Notes: generated by a model from the sequence alone, not told the origin. A stretch of 64,000 nucleotides of DNA from Flavobacterium limnophilum (GCF_027111315.2 NZ_CP114289.2:2294001-2358000), one strand, 5' to 3'; numbered from the stretch's first letter, positions 35,292-44,992 are shown. Translations and numbers: made by a program.

Positions 35292-36345
35292 CCGCACCTA
35301 TTTTTGAAAAAGACGTACACAATTCAAATGCTTTTTGTGATTTCAGTTGTGCCGTACCACCCATTACGATGGACTGCAGTTTGGCTTCATCATCTTTGTA
35401 ATTGCGTACATTTTGGTAGTAGCCTGTTACCGCATTGTAAGCACCAAATAAAGTGCCTTTTGTAGTTTCCATTTGTTGGCTCTCAGATAGCATGGCATAG
35501 GAAAACGCATCTTCAACAGTATTTTTAAACAAGGTAGACATTTCGTCCTCATTCCCTTTTTTGATGTGTTCCAAGGTTTCCTTGTTGGGACATAGTGCCA
35601 GTTGTATTAATTTTTTAACTTCCACATCGCTTACCCTTACTTTTGCCCATTCGTTAAAAATCCCTTCCAGTTGGTTGCTGAACTCGTTTGCCAATCCCAT
35701 TACTTTGTGTGCATTGTCCAATCGTTGTTTTGCTCCCGAAGTATGGCGGATGCGTACCACGTTGCTCATGTTTTTGAGTGAGGCGTTCAGCGTGTTTTGA
35801 CACACAATTCTAATGGGTGTAAAAGCGGCAGTTATGCTTCCGCTTCCGTCATGAGAAGTGGTCAGGAAAATGTATTTTTCTGTTACGTCATCGCCATTTC
35901 CCACACGAATGTAATCAGGCAGTTTGGCAGTTATGAAAATGCGTTCCCCATTTCCCAATGCTCCTGCAGTCTCGTACAGAATGCCATCCGTACCACCTAC
36001 AATGGCATCAAAAAAACTAAAAGCCTCACGATTTTGCACAATATGATAGTCTTTGCCAACCACGCCCAATACTGCATTGCTATCAGTACGCATAGTGGCA
36101 AAGTAGTTGGGTACGTGCCATTCATCATTGCCAATCACAATGTCGTTTACTGTTTCAATAATACCTGAATTTTTAGTATACAGGGGTGTTTTGACCACTT
36201 CATAATCAAGTCCTGCGTGTTTGATTGCCTCTGGACTTGTAGGGTAATCATTTACGATTTGCCCCAATCCGTGCCATGCTTTTTCCTGTACGCTAAAAAA
36301 TGAATGACGTCCAGTTTTTTCGTTGAAATTTAAATTGTGTGCCAT
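35272..36345 (-). CDS. DUF932 phage/plasmid-like protein
   Basis: A 357-residue DUF932 protein with the family start MAHNLNFNEKTGRHSFFSV, then AWHGLGQIV near residue 24. Further motifs are VGKDYHIVQNREAFSFFDAIV, SHDGSGSITAAFTPIRIVCQNTL and GAYNAVTGYYQN. The family is widespread on plasmids and phages, with no settled activity. It is the second gene of the leftward ssb-DUF932-PRTRC run. Confidence 0.88.
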   Translation of the reverse strand: MAHNLNFNEKTGRHSFFSVQEKAWHGLGQIVNDYPTSPEAIKHAGLDYEVVKTPLYTKNSGIIETVNDIVIGNDEWHVPNYFATMRTDSNAVLGVVGKDYHIVQNREAFSFFDAIVGGTDGILYETAGALGNGERIFITAKLPDYIRVGNGDDVTEKYIFLTTSHDGSGSITAAFTPIRIVCQNTLNASLKNMSNVVRIRHTSGAKQRLDNAHKVMGLANEFSNQLEGIFNEWAKVRVSDVEVKKLIQLALCPNKETLEHIKKGNEDEMSTLFKNTVEDAFSYAMLSESQQMETTKGTLFGAYNAVTGYYQNVRNYKDDEAKLQSIVMGGTAQLKSQKAFELCTSFSKIGADAFHFN

Positions 36346-36388
36346 GATGTTAAAAATTTAAAGTTTAAAAATGATTCAATGAAGGTTG

Positions 36389-36781
36389 TTAAAATGGTAA
36401 GTCGTCCGTAGGTTCTTGCTTTGCTAGCTTGTTTTTTTCTTGTTCTGTTGTCGCTTGTGAAGTTTCTGTTTTCTTACCGCCTCCGTGTGATTTGATGGTA
36501 GAGGCAAGAAAATTTAAACTCGCTTTTAGCTCTCCGTTACTAGCTGTCCACGCTCTTGCACTTACTCTGCCTGTAATTTCCACCAAAGTACCTTTGGTGA
36601 GTATCTTGGCTACATTTGTGCTAATCCAGTAAGAGCAGTCAAAATAAGTAGTCTGTTCGATGCGCTCACCTTGTTTGTTGCGATAGCCATCATTAATGGC
36701 TACTGAAAAATTCACCACTTGCTTTTCCTGTGACGTTGTGCGTATTTCCGCATCCCTTGTCAATCTTCCGATGATGTCCAT
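36389..36781 (-). CDS. ssb: Single-stranded DNA-binding protein
   Basis: A 130-residue SSB with an N-terminal OB fold (IIGRLTRDAEIRTT, NFSVAINDGYRN, YFDCSYW) and the acidic tip DDLPF, used to bring partner enzymes to single-stranded DNA. It is shorter than chromosomal SSB and lies at the head of the PRTRC run, as in other mobile elements. It probably coats the incoming strand after transfer. Confidence 0.92.
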   Translation of the reverse strand: MDIIGRLTRDAEIRTTSQEKQVVNFSVAINDGYRNKQGERIEQTTYFDCSYWISTNVAKILTKGTLVEITGRVSARAWTASNGELKASLNFLASTIKSHGGGKKTETSQATTEQEKNKLAKQEPTDDLPF

Positions 36782-37534
36782 GATTATTAATTTTTTAGAT
36801 TATACTTTTTTTTACTTTATTTATTCGGCAATGAGAGGAGGAGCTGTTTCGTTTCACTCTATTACCATTTCTAATGCTTATGTTTTTCATAATTGACATT
36901 TTTTTTATTCGTCTAAAGAGCCGGAGTATGCTTTGTTTCGTTTCAGGAGCATAATAGGTTAGTGTTTAGCAGACACAAGGTTTTGTCAAATAAATACAAC
37001 CCGAATGGGTGGAGATTTTTTGACAAACCCGCAGGGCTTGACCTTGTTTCTGCGTTAAGAACACGTAAATACCTTTGCTCTTGAAATGGGACAAAACAGC
37101 ATACTGGCTCTTGAATAAAGCAATTTGTGGAAGCGATGAAAAATAGAATGAGTAAATGGTTCAAAGTGATTTAAGAACCTGTTTGATGTGGTAAAATTTC
37201 TAGTGCCCCTTTAGTTCTAGAGTCTTTTTAAAATATATGGCTTTGGAAGCCATTGAAAGGATATTAAAAAACAGCATACGCAAAAGAAGAAAATCGAATT
37301 AGTCAAAAAGAAGATCCTAAAAAACATTTAATCATTCATCCGATAATAGTAAATCGCAAAGGATTTAGAAGGACTAAAAAAAGGATTATTATTGCTTGAA
37401 GATACTAAAAAAGGAAGTCTTTGGGTAATACATTAATCAATACAAAAGTGGGTAATAAATAGATTTTAATATCGTGCGAAAATAGATTATACTGATAACG
37501 AACCTTAATTATCCGTTTTCCCATACACTCTAAA
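36782..37534. other. Gene-poor stretch near the likely right end of the element
   Basis: This 753-base region has no convincing gene. It must contain the ssb promoter. An imperfect inverted repeat TTTTGTCAAA/TTTGACAAA brackets about 36985-37029, with a small hairpin ACCCGAATGGGT inside. From about 37250 the DNA has short remnants of reading frames and looks decayed. The element's right attachment site may be here, but without the left end it cannot be matched. Confidence 0.5.
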
Positions 37535-38526
37535 CTAAAGTGTAAACCAATTTTGAATAATTTCATTTTCAATATTCCTTTGACCGATAGGAATAAATTC
37601 ATTTTTAACAGTATCATAACTATAATCATTTCCCCATTCTTTAAAATGAGTTGCCACAGCTGCAATGGAATCACAGACAAACTCAATTTCAGCATCGGTC
37701 ATTGTAGGATGTATGGACATCCGAATCCATCCTGGACGATTGATAAGACAGCCTTCCAAGATTTTTTGTTCTATTGATTTTGAGGCATCCTGATCCACAT
37801 TTAAAAGATAATGTCCATAAGTCCCTGCACACGAGCATCCTCCTCTGGTTTGTATTCCAAATTTATCATTCAACAATTTGACGATTAAATTATAAGACAT
37901 CTTCAATATAAAATGAAAACACGCCAAGCCTGTCGGTATGATCTGGAGCAAGGATTTTTAAATTTTCAATCACAGAAAGCCTGTTGAAAATAATGGCATT
38001 AAGTTCGTGTTCTCTGTCCAGAATATTTTGAATCCCCATTGCTTCCTTTAATTTCATGGCTAACGCAATCCGTATCGTCTGCAAAAAACCGGGTGTTGCA
38101 CCATCTTCACGGGTTTCTATGTCATCAATGTAATCATGGCCTCCCCACGGATTGGTATAAGTTACGGTACCGCCGCCAGGATTGTCAGGAACTAGATTTT
38201 TATATAATTTCTTGTTGAATACTAAAACTCCTGAAGTGCCTGGCCCTCCTAAAAATTTATGAGGTAAAAAGGTAATGGCGTCTAAATAATAGTCCACATC
38301 AGGATGCATGTCAATTGTAACATAAGGCCCCGAACAGGCAAAATCTACAAAGCACAAACCATTGTGTTCATGCATTAATCGAGCAATTTCTTGATAATTG
38401 GTTCTGATTCCCGTTACATTGGAACAGGCCGTTACTGCAGCAATTTTTATGGGATTGTCTTTATGTTCCTCTAGAAGTCTTTTAAGATTATCAAGACTTG
38501 GCAGTCCATTTGGATCAGCTCCAATT
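37535..38526 (-). pseudogene. Broken second copy of the class V aminotransferase
   Basis: The sequence follows the intact gene at 936-2453 closely from the VKIIGADPNGLPSL segment to the stop, but the first 40 percent is missing. A two-base loss near 37890-37900 (TTATAAGACATC against TTATAATGAGCATC) breaks the frame into two pieces. One active-site neighbour is altered, FLPHKF for FSPHKF. The remaining PLP lysine and RGGCSCAGTYGH motif are present but in different frames. It is a decaying paralogue in direct orientation to the intact copy. Confidence 0.9.
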
Positions 38527-38529
38527 ATC

Positions 38530-38676
38530 TTGACTTTGGTAAACAACGGTGCGGAAGGAATTGTGCTTGGCTGTACCGAGTTGCCTTTAATCATCCAAGA
38601 ATCAGACGTTTTAGTTCCAATTTTTGACACAACGTTACTTCATTCAAATGCTGCCGTTGAGTTTATTTTAACATAA
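38530..38676 (+). pseudogene. 3' fragment of an aspartate/glutamate racemase-family gene
   Basis: The last 47 codons read NNGAEGIVLGCTELPLII and FDTTLLHSNAAVEFIL, the C-terminal signature of Asp/Glu racemases with the second catalytic cysteine in GCTE. Nothing upstream continues this frame: the DNA switches directly into the antisense aminotransferase fragment. It is a rearrangement scar and not a working gene. Confidence 0.8.
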
Positions 38677-38692
38677 AAAACATCCTTTTTAT

Positions 38693-39217
38693 ATGGCCAA
38701 TATTAAAATAATAAAAGCAACAATAAAAGACCTTGACCAATTACAAAAAATTGGCAGACAGACTTTTTACGAGACATTTTCATCAGGCAACACCGAAGAA
38801 AATATGATGAAATACTTAGATGAAGGATTTTCAATAGAAAAACTTACGACTGAATTAAATGACGAAAACGCTGAATTTTACTTTGCGACACTTAACGGAA
38901 AAGTGATTGGATATTTAAAACTGAACTTTGGACAATCACAAACCGAACTAAAACAAGACAAAAGCATTGAAATTGAACGAATTTATGTGATCAAAGAATT
39001 TCACGGAAAACAAGTTGGACAATTACTTTATGACAAAGCATTAGAAATTGCGAAACAAAATAAATCAGTCTTTGTCTGGTTAGGCGTTTGGGAAGAAAAC
39101 CCAAGAGCGATTAATTTTTACAAAAAAAATGGTTTTGTAGAATTTGACAAACACATTTTCAAATTAGGAAATGATGAACAGACGGACATAATGATGAAAC
39201 TAAAACTACAGGGTTAA
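38693..39217 (+). CDS. GNAT-family N-acetyltransferase
   Basis: A 174-residue GNAT enzyme. The acetyl-CoA binding motif is in IYVIKEFHGKQVGQLLYDKALEIA (Q/R-x-x-G-x-G/A form), with FVWLGVWEENPRAINFYKKNGF behind it. The N-terminal TIKDLDQLQKIGRQTFYETF is like the family group near spermidine/diamine or unknown small-molecule acetyltransferases. The substrate is unknown. It starts 16 bases after the racemase scar. A deleted copy of the same gene lies at 40945-41051. Confidence 0.85.
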   Translation: MANIKIIKATIKDLDQLQKIGRQTFYETFSSGNTEENMMKYLDEGFSIEKLTTELNDENAEFYFATLNGKVIGYLKLNFGQSQTELKQDKSIEIERIYVIKEFHGKQVGQLLYDKALEIAKQNKSVFVWLGVWEENPRAINFYKKNGFVEFDKHIFKLGNDEQTDIMMKLKLQG

Positions 39218-39326
39218 AACTAAAAAAACTACTACTATTAGGACTTATTCAGCCTAAAAACCACCTTATTATCAAGCAGTTGTGCGTCACTTTGGTCGAG
39301 TAAAACGCTAAATAGAAAATGAAAAA

Positions 39327-39718
39327 ATGAACGGAGAAAAAAATTTAGAAATACTTTTAAAAACAATGAAGCCTAAAATGAATTTAGGAGAATTTGTATT
39401 CTGTGAAGTCGAAAATTTAGAAAAAATAAAATTGAACGAAATTGTAATGTCTTTCAAAGAAGAAGAAAGTATTACAATAATTACTAAAAAAGAAATTGCG
39501 GACAAGTTAAATCTAAAATATTCTTTTATTGCTTCTTGGATTACATTAACAATTCATTCTTCATTAGAAGCAGTTGGACTAACTGCTGCATTTTCAAAAG
39601 CTTTGTCAAAAAAAGGAATTAGTTGTAATGTTGTTGCAGCATTTTATCACGACCATATTTTGTAGACAAAAAGGATACCGAAAAAGCAATGAAAATCCTA
39701 AATAAATTTTCAGAATAA
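39327..39718 (+). pseudogene. ACT-domain (DUF2241-like) gene with a one-base frameshift
   Basis: The frame up to 39665 encodes an ACT_3/DUF2241 protein: PKMNLGEFVFCEV, SFKEEESITIITKKE, IASWITLTIHSSLEAVGLTAAFSKAL and YHDHIL. The normal family ending (HDHxFV...AMxxL) resumes in the next frame as VDKKDTEKAMKILNKFSE up to the stop at 39718. One T is missing from a T-run at about 39658. It could be a recent mutation or a sequencing error. The product, if made, loses the last 18 residues. Confidence 0.8.
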
Positions 39719-39879
39719 ATAAAAAAACGAATGCACAACAGCTACAACTGATTTGGGCAATTGGCTTAATGGAAAGTTGGTTTTGTTTTTGGGATGAATT
39801 AGCAAACCCAAAAACAGGGCTTAATTTAGTATCAAAATCACTGTAGTAGCAGGGTTACCCAAACCGTAAATACATTAAA

Positions 39880-40335
39880 ATGGACATAATTATTAGAAAA
39901 GCGAAAGAAACAGATAACCAAAAAATTTGGACTTTAATGGAACAATTGGCTGTTTTTGAAAAATATATTGACAGTTTTACAATTACACCAGAGATTGTAA
40001 AAGAAAGTGGTTTTCGAAAAAAACCACCAGACTTTTTTAGCATCGTAGCAGAAGACAATGATAAAATTGCGGGAATGTTGGTGTATTATTTTCTTCCTTA
40101 CACAGCTCAAAACAGACCAGCAATTTATATGAAAGAACTTTATGTGGACGAAAATTATCGTGGTCAAAAAATTGGAGAACAATTAATGAATGCTTTAAAA
40201 ATTGAGGCAGAAAAAAATAATTGTGGACAAATAAAATGGACCGTTGCACCTTGGAACACTGCAGGACAAAAATTTTATGAACGTTTGGGGGCCAAGGAAA
40301 ATAATGAATGGCTCAACTACGAATGGAATTTATAG
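39880..40335 (+). CDS. GNAT-family N-acetyltransferase (diamine-acetyltransferase-like)
   Basis: A 151-residue GNAT with the CoA-binding loop in ELYVDENYRGQKIGEQLMNAL and WTVAPWNTAGQKFYERLGA. FEKY near residue 30 and IYMKELYV are typical of spermidine/diamine N-acetyltransferase-like proteins. The substrate is unproven. The preceding gap has an inverted repeat GTTTTTGGG/CCCAAAAAC at about 39788-39817. Confidence 0.85.
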   Translation: MDIIIRKAKETDNQKIWTLMEQLAVFEKYIDSFTITPEIVKESGFRKKPPDFFSIVAEDNDKIAGMLVYYFLPYTAQNRPAIYMKELYVDENYRGQKIGEQLMNALKIEAEKNNCGQIKWTVAPWNTAGQKFYERLGAKENNEWLNYEWNL

Positions 40336-40372
40336 TTTTAGGTAGAACGTCACAATAAATATTCAGATTAAT

Positions 40373-40930
40373 ATGAAAATCAATAGGCAACCAACATTAG
40401 AAACAGAAAAAATAATCCTTTATTCGTTGCAGGAGAAAGATTTTGATGAATTATATATCGCAGCTTCCGACCCCAAAATATGGGAACAGCATCCCAATAA
40501 AGACCGTTGGAAAAAAGAAATATTTAAAACATTCTTTGACGGAGCAATACAAAGTAAAGGTGCTTTTAAAATTGTAGATAAAGCCACGGGAAATACAATC
40601 GGAAGCACACGATTTTACGATTACAACGATCTGGAAAACAGCATATTTATTGGTTATACATTTTATACCATAGAGTATTGGGGTAAGGGTATTAACTATT
40701 CCGTAAAAGTTACAATGCTAGATTACATCTTTCAATTCGTTTCAAAAGTATACTTCCATATTGGGGCAGACAATATCCGGTCACAAATTGCCATTGGTCG
40801 TCTTGGTGCCAAAAAAATTACAGAGCAGGAAGTAATCTATTATGGTGAAACACCCAAGCTGAACTATGTGTACGAAATCAGTAAGGAAAAATGGCAGAAG
40901 CTAAACAATAAACGACAAAAAAATGAATAG
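40373..40930 (+). CDS. GNAT-family N-acetyltransferase (RimJ/RimL-like)
   Basis: A 185-residue acetyltransferase of the RimJ/RimL group, beginning TLETEKIILYSLQEKDF. Other marks are IGSTRFYDYNDLENSIFIGYTF, WGKGINYSVKVTMLDYIF and a helix around GADNIRSQIAIGRLGAKK. The usual Q/R-x-x-G-x-G/A loop is weakened to EYWGKGINYSV. It follows the previous GNAT after 37 bases, so they may share a message. Confidence 0.85.
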   Translation: MKINRQPTLETEKIILYSLQEKDFDELYIAASDPKIWEQHPNKDRWKKEIFKTFFDGAIQSKGAFKIVDKATGNTIGSTRFYDYNDLENSIFIGYTFYTIEYWGKGINYSVKVTMLDYIFQFVSKVYFHIGADNIRSQIAIGRLGAKKITEQEVIYYGETPKLNYVYEISKEKWQKLNNKRQKNE

Positions 40931-40944
40931 AATTTATTGAAACC

Positions 40945-41051
40945 ATAAAAGTTACAATTCACAACATTGACTAATTACAAAAAATTGGGTGACAAACATT
41001 TTTTTAAATTAGGAAATGATAAATAGACAGACATAATGATGAAACTAAAAA
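40945..41051 (+). pseudogene. Internally deleted remnant of the first GNAT gene
   Basis: Two pieces similar to the gene at 38693-39217 are joined. CATTGACTAATTACAAAAAATTG resembles its 5' end near 38730, and AAATTAGGAAATGAT...ACATAATGATGAAACTAAAA resembles its last codons. The middle 400 bases are gone. This shows the acetyltransferase gene was once present twice. The rest of the gap to 41176 holds no gene. Confidence 0.7.
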
Positions 41052-41176
41052 TAAACAAACTTCACCACTACCTAAGCATAACAATATAGCTAAACAAACT
41101 ATGAACTAATAAATTTGTATAAAGCATTCTTTGTCTTAGTTTCAAATCTTGTACTAGTTAAGGTTACAAGTTTTAT

Positions 41177-42250
41177 TTACAATGAATTTCGTTCGATATA
41201 ATTGAATGGATTTTTAGAGATTTCCTTTTTGTTGTTCAATACAAGTTTTGCAGCAGCTACGCCCATACCTTTAAAATCAGTGCTGATTACCGTAATTCCC
41301 AGAAGTGCTTTCAAAGGGGTTTCATTATATGAAATCACGCCTATGTCTTTGCCCATAACCAAATTTCTCTCCCTGATTTGTTGCACTAAATGAACCAGGT
41401 CTTCTTCCTCAATTGTTATGTAAGCTTCATTAGATTCGAATTCCAGGTCATCGTAAATTTCGTCCAAGATTTCAAATTCAAAACCATATTGTTCGCAAAA
41501 TTTTATAAAGCCTACCAGAATACCAGTCGGATAGGGAAATATCAATTTAGTGGGATACACTAAAATTATTTTTTTGTATTTTTTTAGTTTTTCAAGACCT
41601 TCTTCCAGTGCGTGAATAATATCTTCTTTATAATCTTGATAAATAGCAGCAAAAGTTCCCGAAATTTCGGTGTATGAGTTGTCTATTATGATGAGTTTTT
41701 CTTTAGGAATAGTTTCAATAGCCTTGATTACTTTTGGAGTATAGCAAACATGATTTTGGGCTTTACTTTTAAAATGGGGCATAATCACGAAGTAATTATA
41801 ACTATTGCTGTTTTTTTTTAGGGCATTAATGAAAAGGCGTTCCTCACAATAGTAAAGACACATATCTACATCTGCTTTACTGCCTATTGTATTGACAAAG
41901 GCATTGTAGACTTCCATTTTATAGGAACTAGGTTTGTTTATCAGAAAAAAAACAGTAATCTTGGATTCAGAATCATTACCCATCGTGAAATTACCTATAC
42001 CCTTAACAGCAAAAATTAATTCCCGATCTCGCAGGATTTTGTATGCCTTTTCGATAGTGTCTCGCGACAATGATAAAGAGTCGCTAAGTTCATTAATTGA
42101 AGGCATTCGTATTTCTTTTTTTATTTTACCATTCAAAATGTCTTTAGCAATGCTATCTGCAATCTGGATGTATTTGGGAACGCTTGAATCCTTGTTGATG
42201 TTAACAACAATATTTGTTGTTTTTTCTGTTATTTCTTTTTCTGCTCTCAA
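41177..42250 (-). CDS. GntR-family regulator with sugar-binding-protein-like effector domain
   Basis: A 357-residue regulator. An N-terminal GntR winged helix (about residues 22-90) contains IRMPSINELSDSLSLSRDTIEKAYKIL. The C-terminal part has a periplasmic-binding/LacI-like fold (ITVFFLINKPS, GISYNETP-like VISYNETPLKALLGITVIS). The only start giving a whole domain is TTG 42250; the next in-frame ATG lies inside the winged helix. It is the last gene of the leftward glycan run, 131 bases after uxaC. It probably controls the hexuronate genes in response to a sugar; the ligand is unknown. Confidence 0.88.
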   Translation of the reverse strand: MRAEKEITEKTTNIVVNINKDSSVPKYIQIADSIAKDILNGKIKKEIRMPSINELSDSLSLSRDTIEKAYKILRDRELIFAVKGIGNFTMGNDSESKITVFFLINKPSSYKMEVYNAFVNTIGSKADVDMCLYYCEERLFINALKKNSNSYNYFVIMPHFKSKAQNHVCYTPKVIKAIETIPKEKLIIIDNSYTEISGTFAAIYQDYKEDIIHALEEGLEKLKKYKKIILVYPTKLIFPYPTGILVGFIKFCEQYGFEFEILDEIYDDLEFESNEAYITIEEEDLVHLVQQIRERNLVMGKDIGVISYNETPLKALLGITVISTDFKGMGVAAAKLVLNNKKEISKNPFNYIERNSL

Positions 42251-42381
42251 TTGATAAGTCTTTAATTTTTACTACTATTTTTTTTTTCAATAGTTTCTTT
42301 TCCTTTGGCGAACTTCTCAGATTAACTTAATATTAAAGTTGAACAAAATCAATTAGAAAAGTTTTTTTTTAAATTCATATA

Positions 42382-43794
42382 TTATTTAGGAAAATTAAAA
42401 TAGTTGACTGCGTTTTTGGAACAAATACCTTCAACCAAATTACCGATTAAACTCATATTGTTAGGTAATTCCCCTTTCTCAACCTCGTCGCCTAGCACAT
42501 TGCAAAGTATGCGTCGGAAATATTCATGTCTTGGAAAAGAAAGAAAACTTCTTGAATCAGTAACCATTCCCACAAATCGGCTTAATAAACCAAAATTGGA
42601 CAACACGTTCAGTTGTTTTTCCATACCGTCTTTTTGGTCCAGAAACCACCAAGCTGCACCATATTGCATTTTTCCGGCAACTATTCCATCGTTAAAATTG
42701 GCTGCCATCGAGGCAAACATTTCACTGTCGCGGGGATTCAAATTATATACTATGGTATTGGCCAGTCCTTCACATTGGCTTAATTTACCAAAAAACTTGC
42801 TCATGTTGTCCGCCATATTCAAATCGCCAATGGAATCAAATCCTTGATCCGGACCAATATCTTGCAACATTTTGACATTGTTGTTTCTAATGGCACCAAC
42901 GTGAAATTGCTGTGCCCAAGATTTTTCTTTGTTCATCAAAGCCAACTCAAACAACACTGCCGATTTGTATTTGTTAATCTCCAAAACGGATATTGTTTTA
43001 CCTTTTAATCCTTTTTCAAAAATTGCAGCGACTTCGGAAGCAGAATAATCCTCCCCATAAAAATTGGTATGACCATGATCGGAAATACGGCACCCCATTT
43101 CGTGGAAGAAATCATGTCTTGACTGAAGCGCTTTTATAAAAGCCGAAAAATCATATATGGGGAAGTTTACACTTTTTTCCAATTTTTGTACCCATAATAC
43201 AAATTGCTCGCCTTTCTCAATTTCTGTTGCTTTGTCTGGCCTAAAGGAAGGGAGAACGGCTATTTCAAAATTTTCATCTTTCAATTGTTTGTGATACTGC
43301 AAATCATCTGTCGGATCATCGGTAGTACCCGCGACTTGAACATTCATTTTGCGAAGCAGGTTTCTTACGCTGTATTCCGGTTTTTTCAACAACTCATTGC
43401 ATTGATTATAAATTGCCTCAGCGGAATTTTCATCCAATAAAGTCTTGATTCCAAAATAATTCTTGAGTTCCAGATGAGTCCAATGGTACAAAGGGTTCCT
43501 TAAAGTATAAGGAACCGTTTCTGCCCATTTGGAAAATTTTTCATAATCGGATGCATCACCGGTAATAAATTTTTCATTCACTCCATTGGCACGCATCGCC
43601 CTGTATTTGTAATGGTCGCCATCAAGCCAAATTTGGGATATATTTTCGAACTGTCTGTCCTTTGCAATATCCTTTGGCGATAAATGACAATGGTAATCTA
43701 TAATGGGTTGATGCTTTGCATAATTATGATAAAGCGTTCTTGCCACTTCACTATGAAGCAAAAAATTATCAGTAATAAATATATTTTCAGGCAT
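42382..43794 (-). CDS. uxaC: Uronate (glucuronate/galacturonate) isomerase
   Basis: A 470-residue amidohydrolase-fold enzyme converting D-glucuronate to D-fructuronate, and D-galacturonate to D-tagaturonate. The metal HxH is in IDYHCHLSPKDIA (about residues 33-45). Family motifs KMNVQVAGTTDDPTDDL and MVTDSRSFLSFPRHEYFRR are present. Length is as usual for UxaC. It starts 5 bases after uxuA, so the two are translated together, giving the first and third steps of hexuronate breakdown. Confidence 0.95.
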   Translation of the reverse strand: MPENIFITDNFLLHSEVARTLYHNYAKHQPIIDYHCHLSPKDIAKDRQFENISQIWLDGDHYKYRAMRANGVNEKFITGDASDYEKFSKWAETVPYTLRNPLYHWTHLELKNYFGIKTLLDENSAEAIYNQCNELLKKPEYSVRNLLRKMNVQVAGTTDDPTDDLQYHKQLKDENFEIAVLPSFRPDKATEIEKGEQFVLWVQKLEKSVNFPIYDFSAFIKALQSRHDFFHEMGCRISDHGHTNFYGEDYSASEVAAIFEKGLKGKTISVLEINKYKSAVLFELALMNKEKSWAQQFHVGAIRNNNVKMLQDIGPDQGFDSIGDLNMADNMSKFFGKLSQCEGLANTIVYNLNPRDSEMFASMAANFNDGIVAGKMQYGAAWWFLDQKDGMEKQLNVLSNFGLLSRFVGMVTDSRSFLSFPRHEYFRRILCNVLGDEVEKGELPNNMSLIGNLVEGICSKNAVNYFNFPK

Positions 43795-43799
43795 ATTGT

Positions 43800-44960
43800 T
43801 TAAAATAAACTTCGTTCTATTCCCATTTCTAATCCTCTTAATTCAGCCAAACCTCTTAAACGACCAATTCCTGAATACCCTGGATTGGTTTTTTTATTCA
43901 AATCGTCCAACATTTGATGCCCGTGATCCGGACGCATTGGGATAATTCTATTCGTTTGTTTTTGTATTTTCAGAATCGATTTGACTACCTCATACATATC
44001 TACATCCCCTTCCAGATGGTTGGCTTCGTAGAAATTCCCCTCGGCATCTCTTTGGGTACTTCGCAAATGGATGAAATTCATTTTATCCCCGTGACGATCC
44101 ACGATTCCAGGCAAATCATTTTCGGCAATCACTCCGTAAGAACCCGTACACATACAAAATCCGTTGGATGGAGAATCAATGGCATCTAGCAATTGTTTCA
44201 AATCCGCTTCCGTGCTCACGACTCTAGGCAATCCTAAAATGGGATAAGGTGGATCATCGGGATGTATTGCCATTTTTACACCTACACTTTCTGCCACTGG
44301 CACGATTTCACGCAAGAAATAATACAAGTTTTCTTTTAATTTATTGGCATCGATACCGTCATACCCTTGAAGTACTTTCAAGAAATCCTCCACTGAATAG
44401 GATTCTTCTGCGCCCGGTAAACCGGCAATAATATTTTGTTGCAGTTTTACTTTATCGGCATCAGTCAACTTTTCGAATGTGGCTTTTATTTTCGCTTTCT
44501 GTGCTTCTGTATAGGTGTTTTCTGCTCCGGGTCTTTTTAAAATAAACAATTCAAAAGCGGCAAATTCATTGATATCAAAACGCAATGCTTTGGAACCGTC
44601 CGGCATTTCATAAGACAAATCAGTTCTAGACCAATCCAAAACAGGCATAAAATTGTAACAAACAATATTAATCCCACAAGCTGCCAAGTTTCTGATGCTT
44701 TGCTTGTAATTTTCTATGTATTTCAAATAATCGCCTGATTGTTTTTTGATGTCCTCGTGAACCGGAATACTTTCTACCACGGAAAAAGTCAATCCTGCCG
44801 CTTCCACTTCGTTTTTCCTCTTCATGATTTCCTCCACTTCCCACACCTGTCCATTTTTGATGTGGTGCAAGGCGGTAACAATTCCGGTGGCTCCGGCTTG
44901 TTTGGCATCGGATAACTTCACGGGATCATTGGGTCCGTACCATCTCCATGTTTGTTCCAT
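43800..44960 (-). CDS. uxuA: Mannonate dehydratase
   Basis: A 386-residue TIM-barrel enzyme making 2-keto-3-deoxygluconate from D-mannonate. Motifs are [14 protein letters not shown] at the start, [51 protein letters not shown] and [10 protein letters not shown], with the metal-binding His and Cys residues of UxuA. Length is normal. It follows the SDR gene after 32 bases and precedes uxaC. Confidence 0.95.
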   Translation of the reverse strand: MEQTWRWYGPNDPVKLSDAKQAGATGIVTALHHIKNGQVWEVEEIMKRKNEVEAAGLTFSVVESIPVHEDIKKQSGDYLKYIENYKQSIRNLAACGINIVCYNFMPVLDWSRTDLSYEMPDGSKALRFDINEFAAFELFILKRPGAENTYTEAQKAKIKATFEKLTDADKVKLQQNIIAGLPGAEESYSVEDFLKVLQGYDGIDANKLKENLYYFLREIVPVAESVGVKMAIHPDDPPYPILGLPRVVSTEADLKQLLDAIDSPSNGFCMCTGSYGVIAENDLPGIVDRHGDKMNFIHLRSTQRDAEGNFYEANHLEGDVDMYEVVKSILKIQKQTNRIIPMRPDHGHQMLDDLNKKTNPGYSGIGRLRGLAELRGLEMGIERSLF

Positions 44961-44992
44961 AACTTAATGTATAAATATTTAAGTACTATTTT

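Noticed and set aside
36943..37164. 73-residue leftward frame after ssb
   Set aside because: No family signature, cysteine-rich random-looking sequence, and no operon partner; treated as non-coding.
37250..37440. Possible remnant of an ArsC-like or similar coding sequence (short frame with HLIIHPIIVNRKGF)
   Set aside because: Only about 20 residues look protein-like, flanked by stops; too little to support a call.
39720..39879. Integron-type attC site between the acetyltransferase genes
   Set aside because: An inverted repeat (GTTTTTGGG/CCCAAAAAC) is present, but no integron integrase, no repeated attC consensus and no regular spacing across the cluster were seen.
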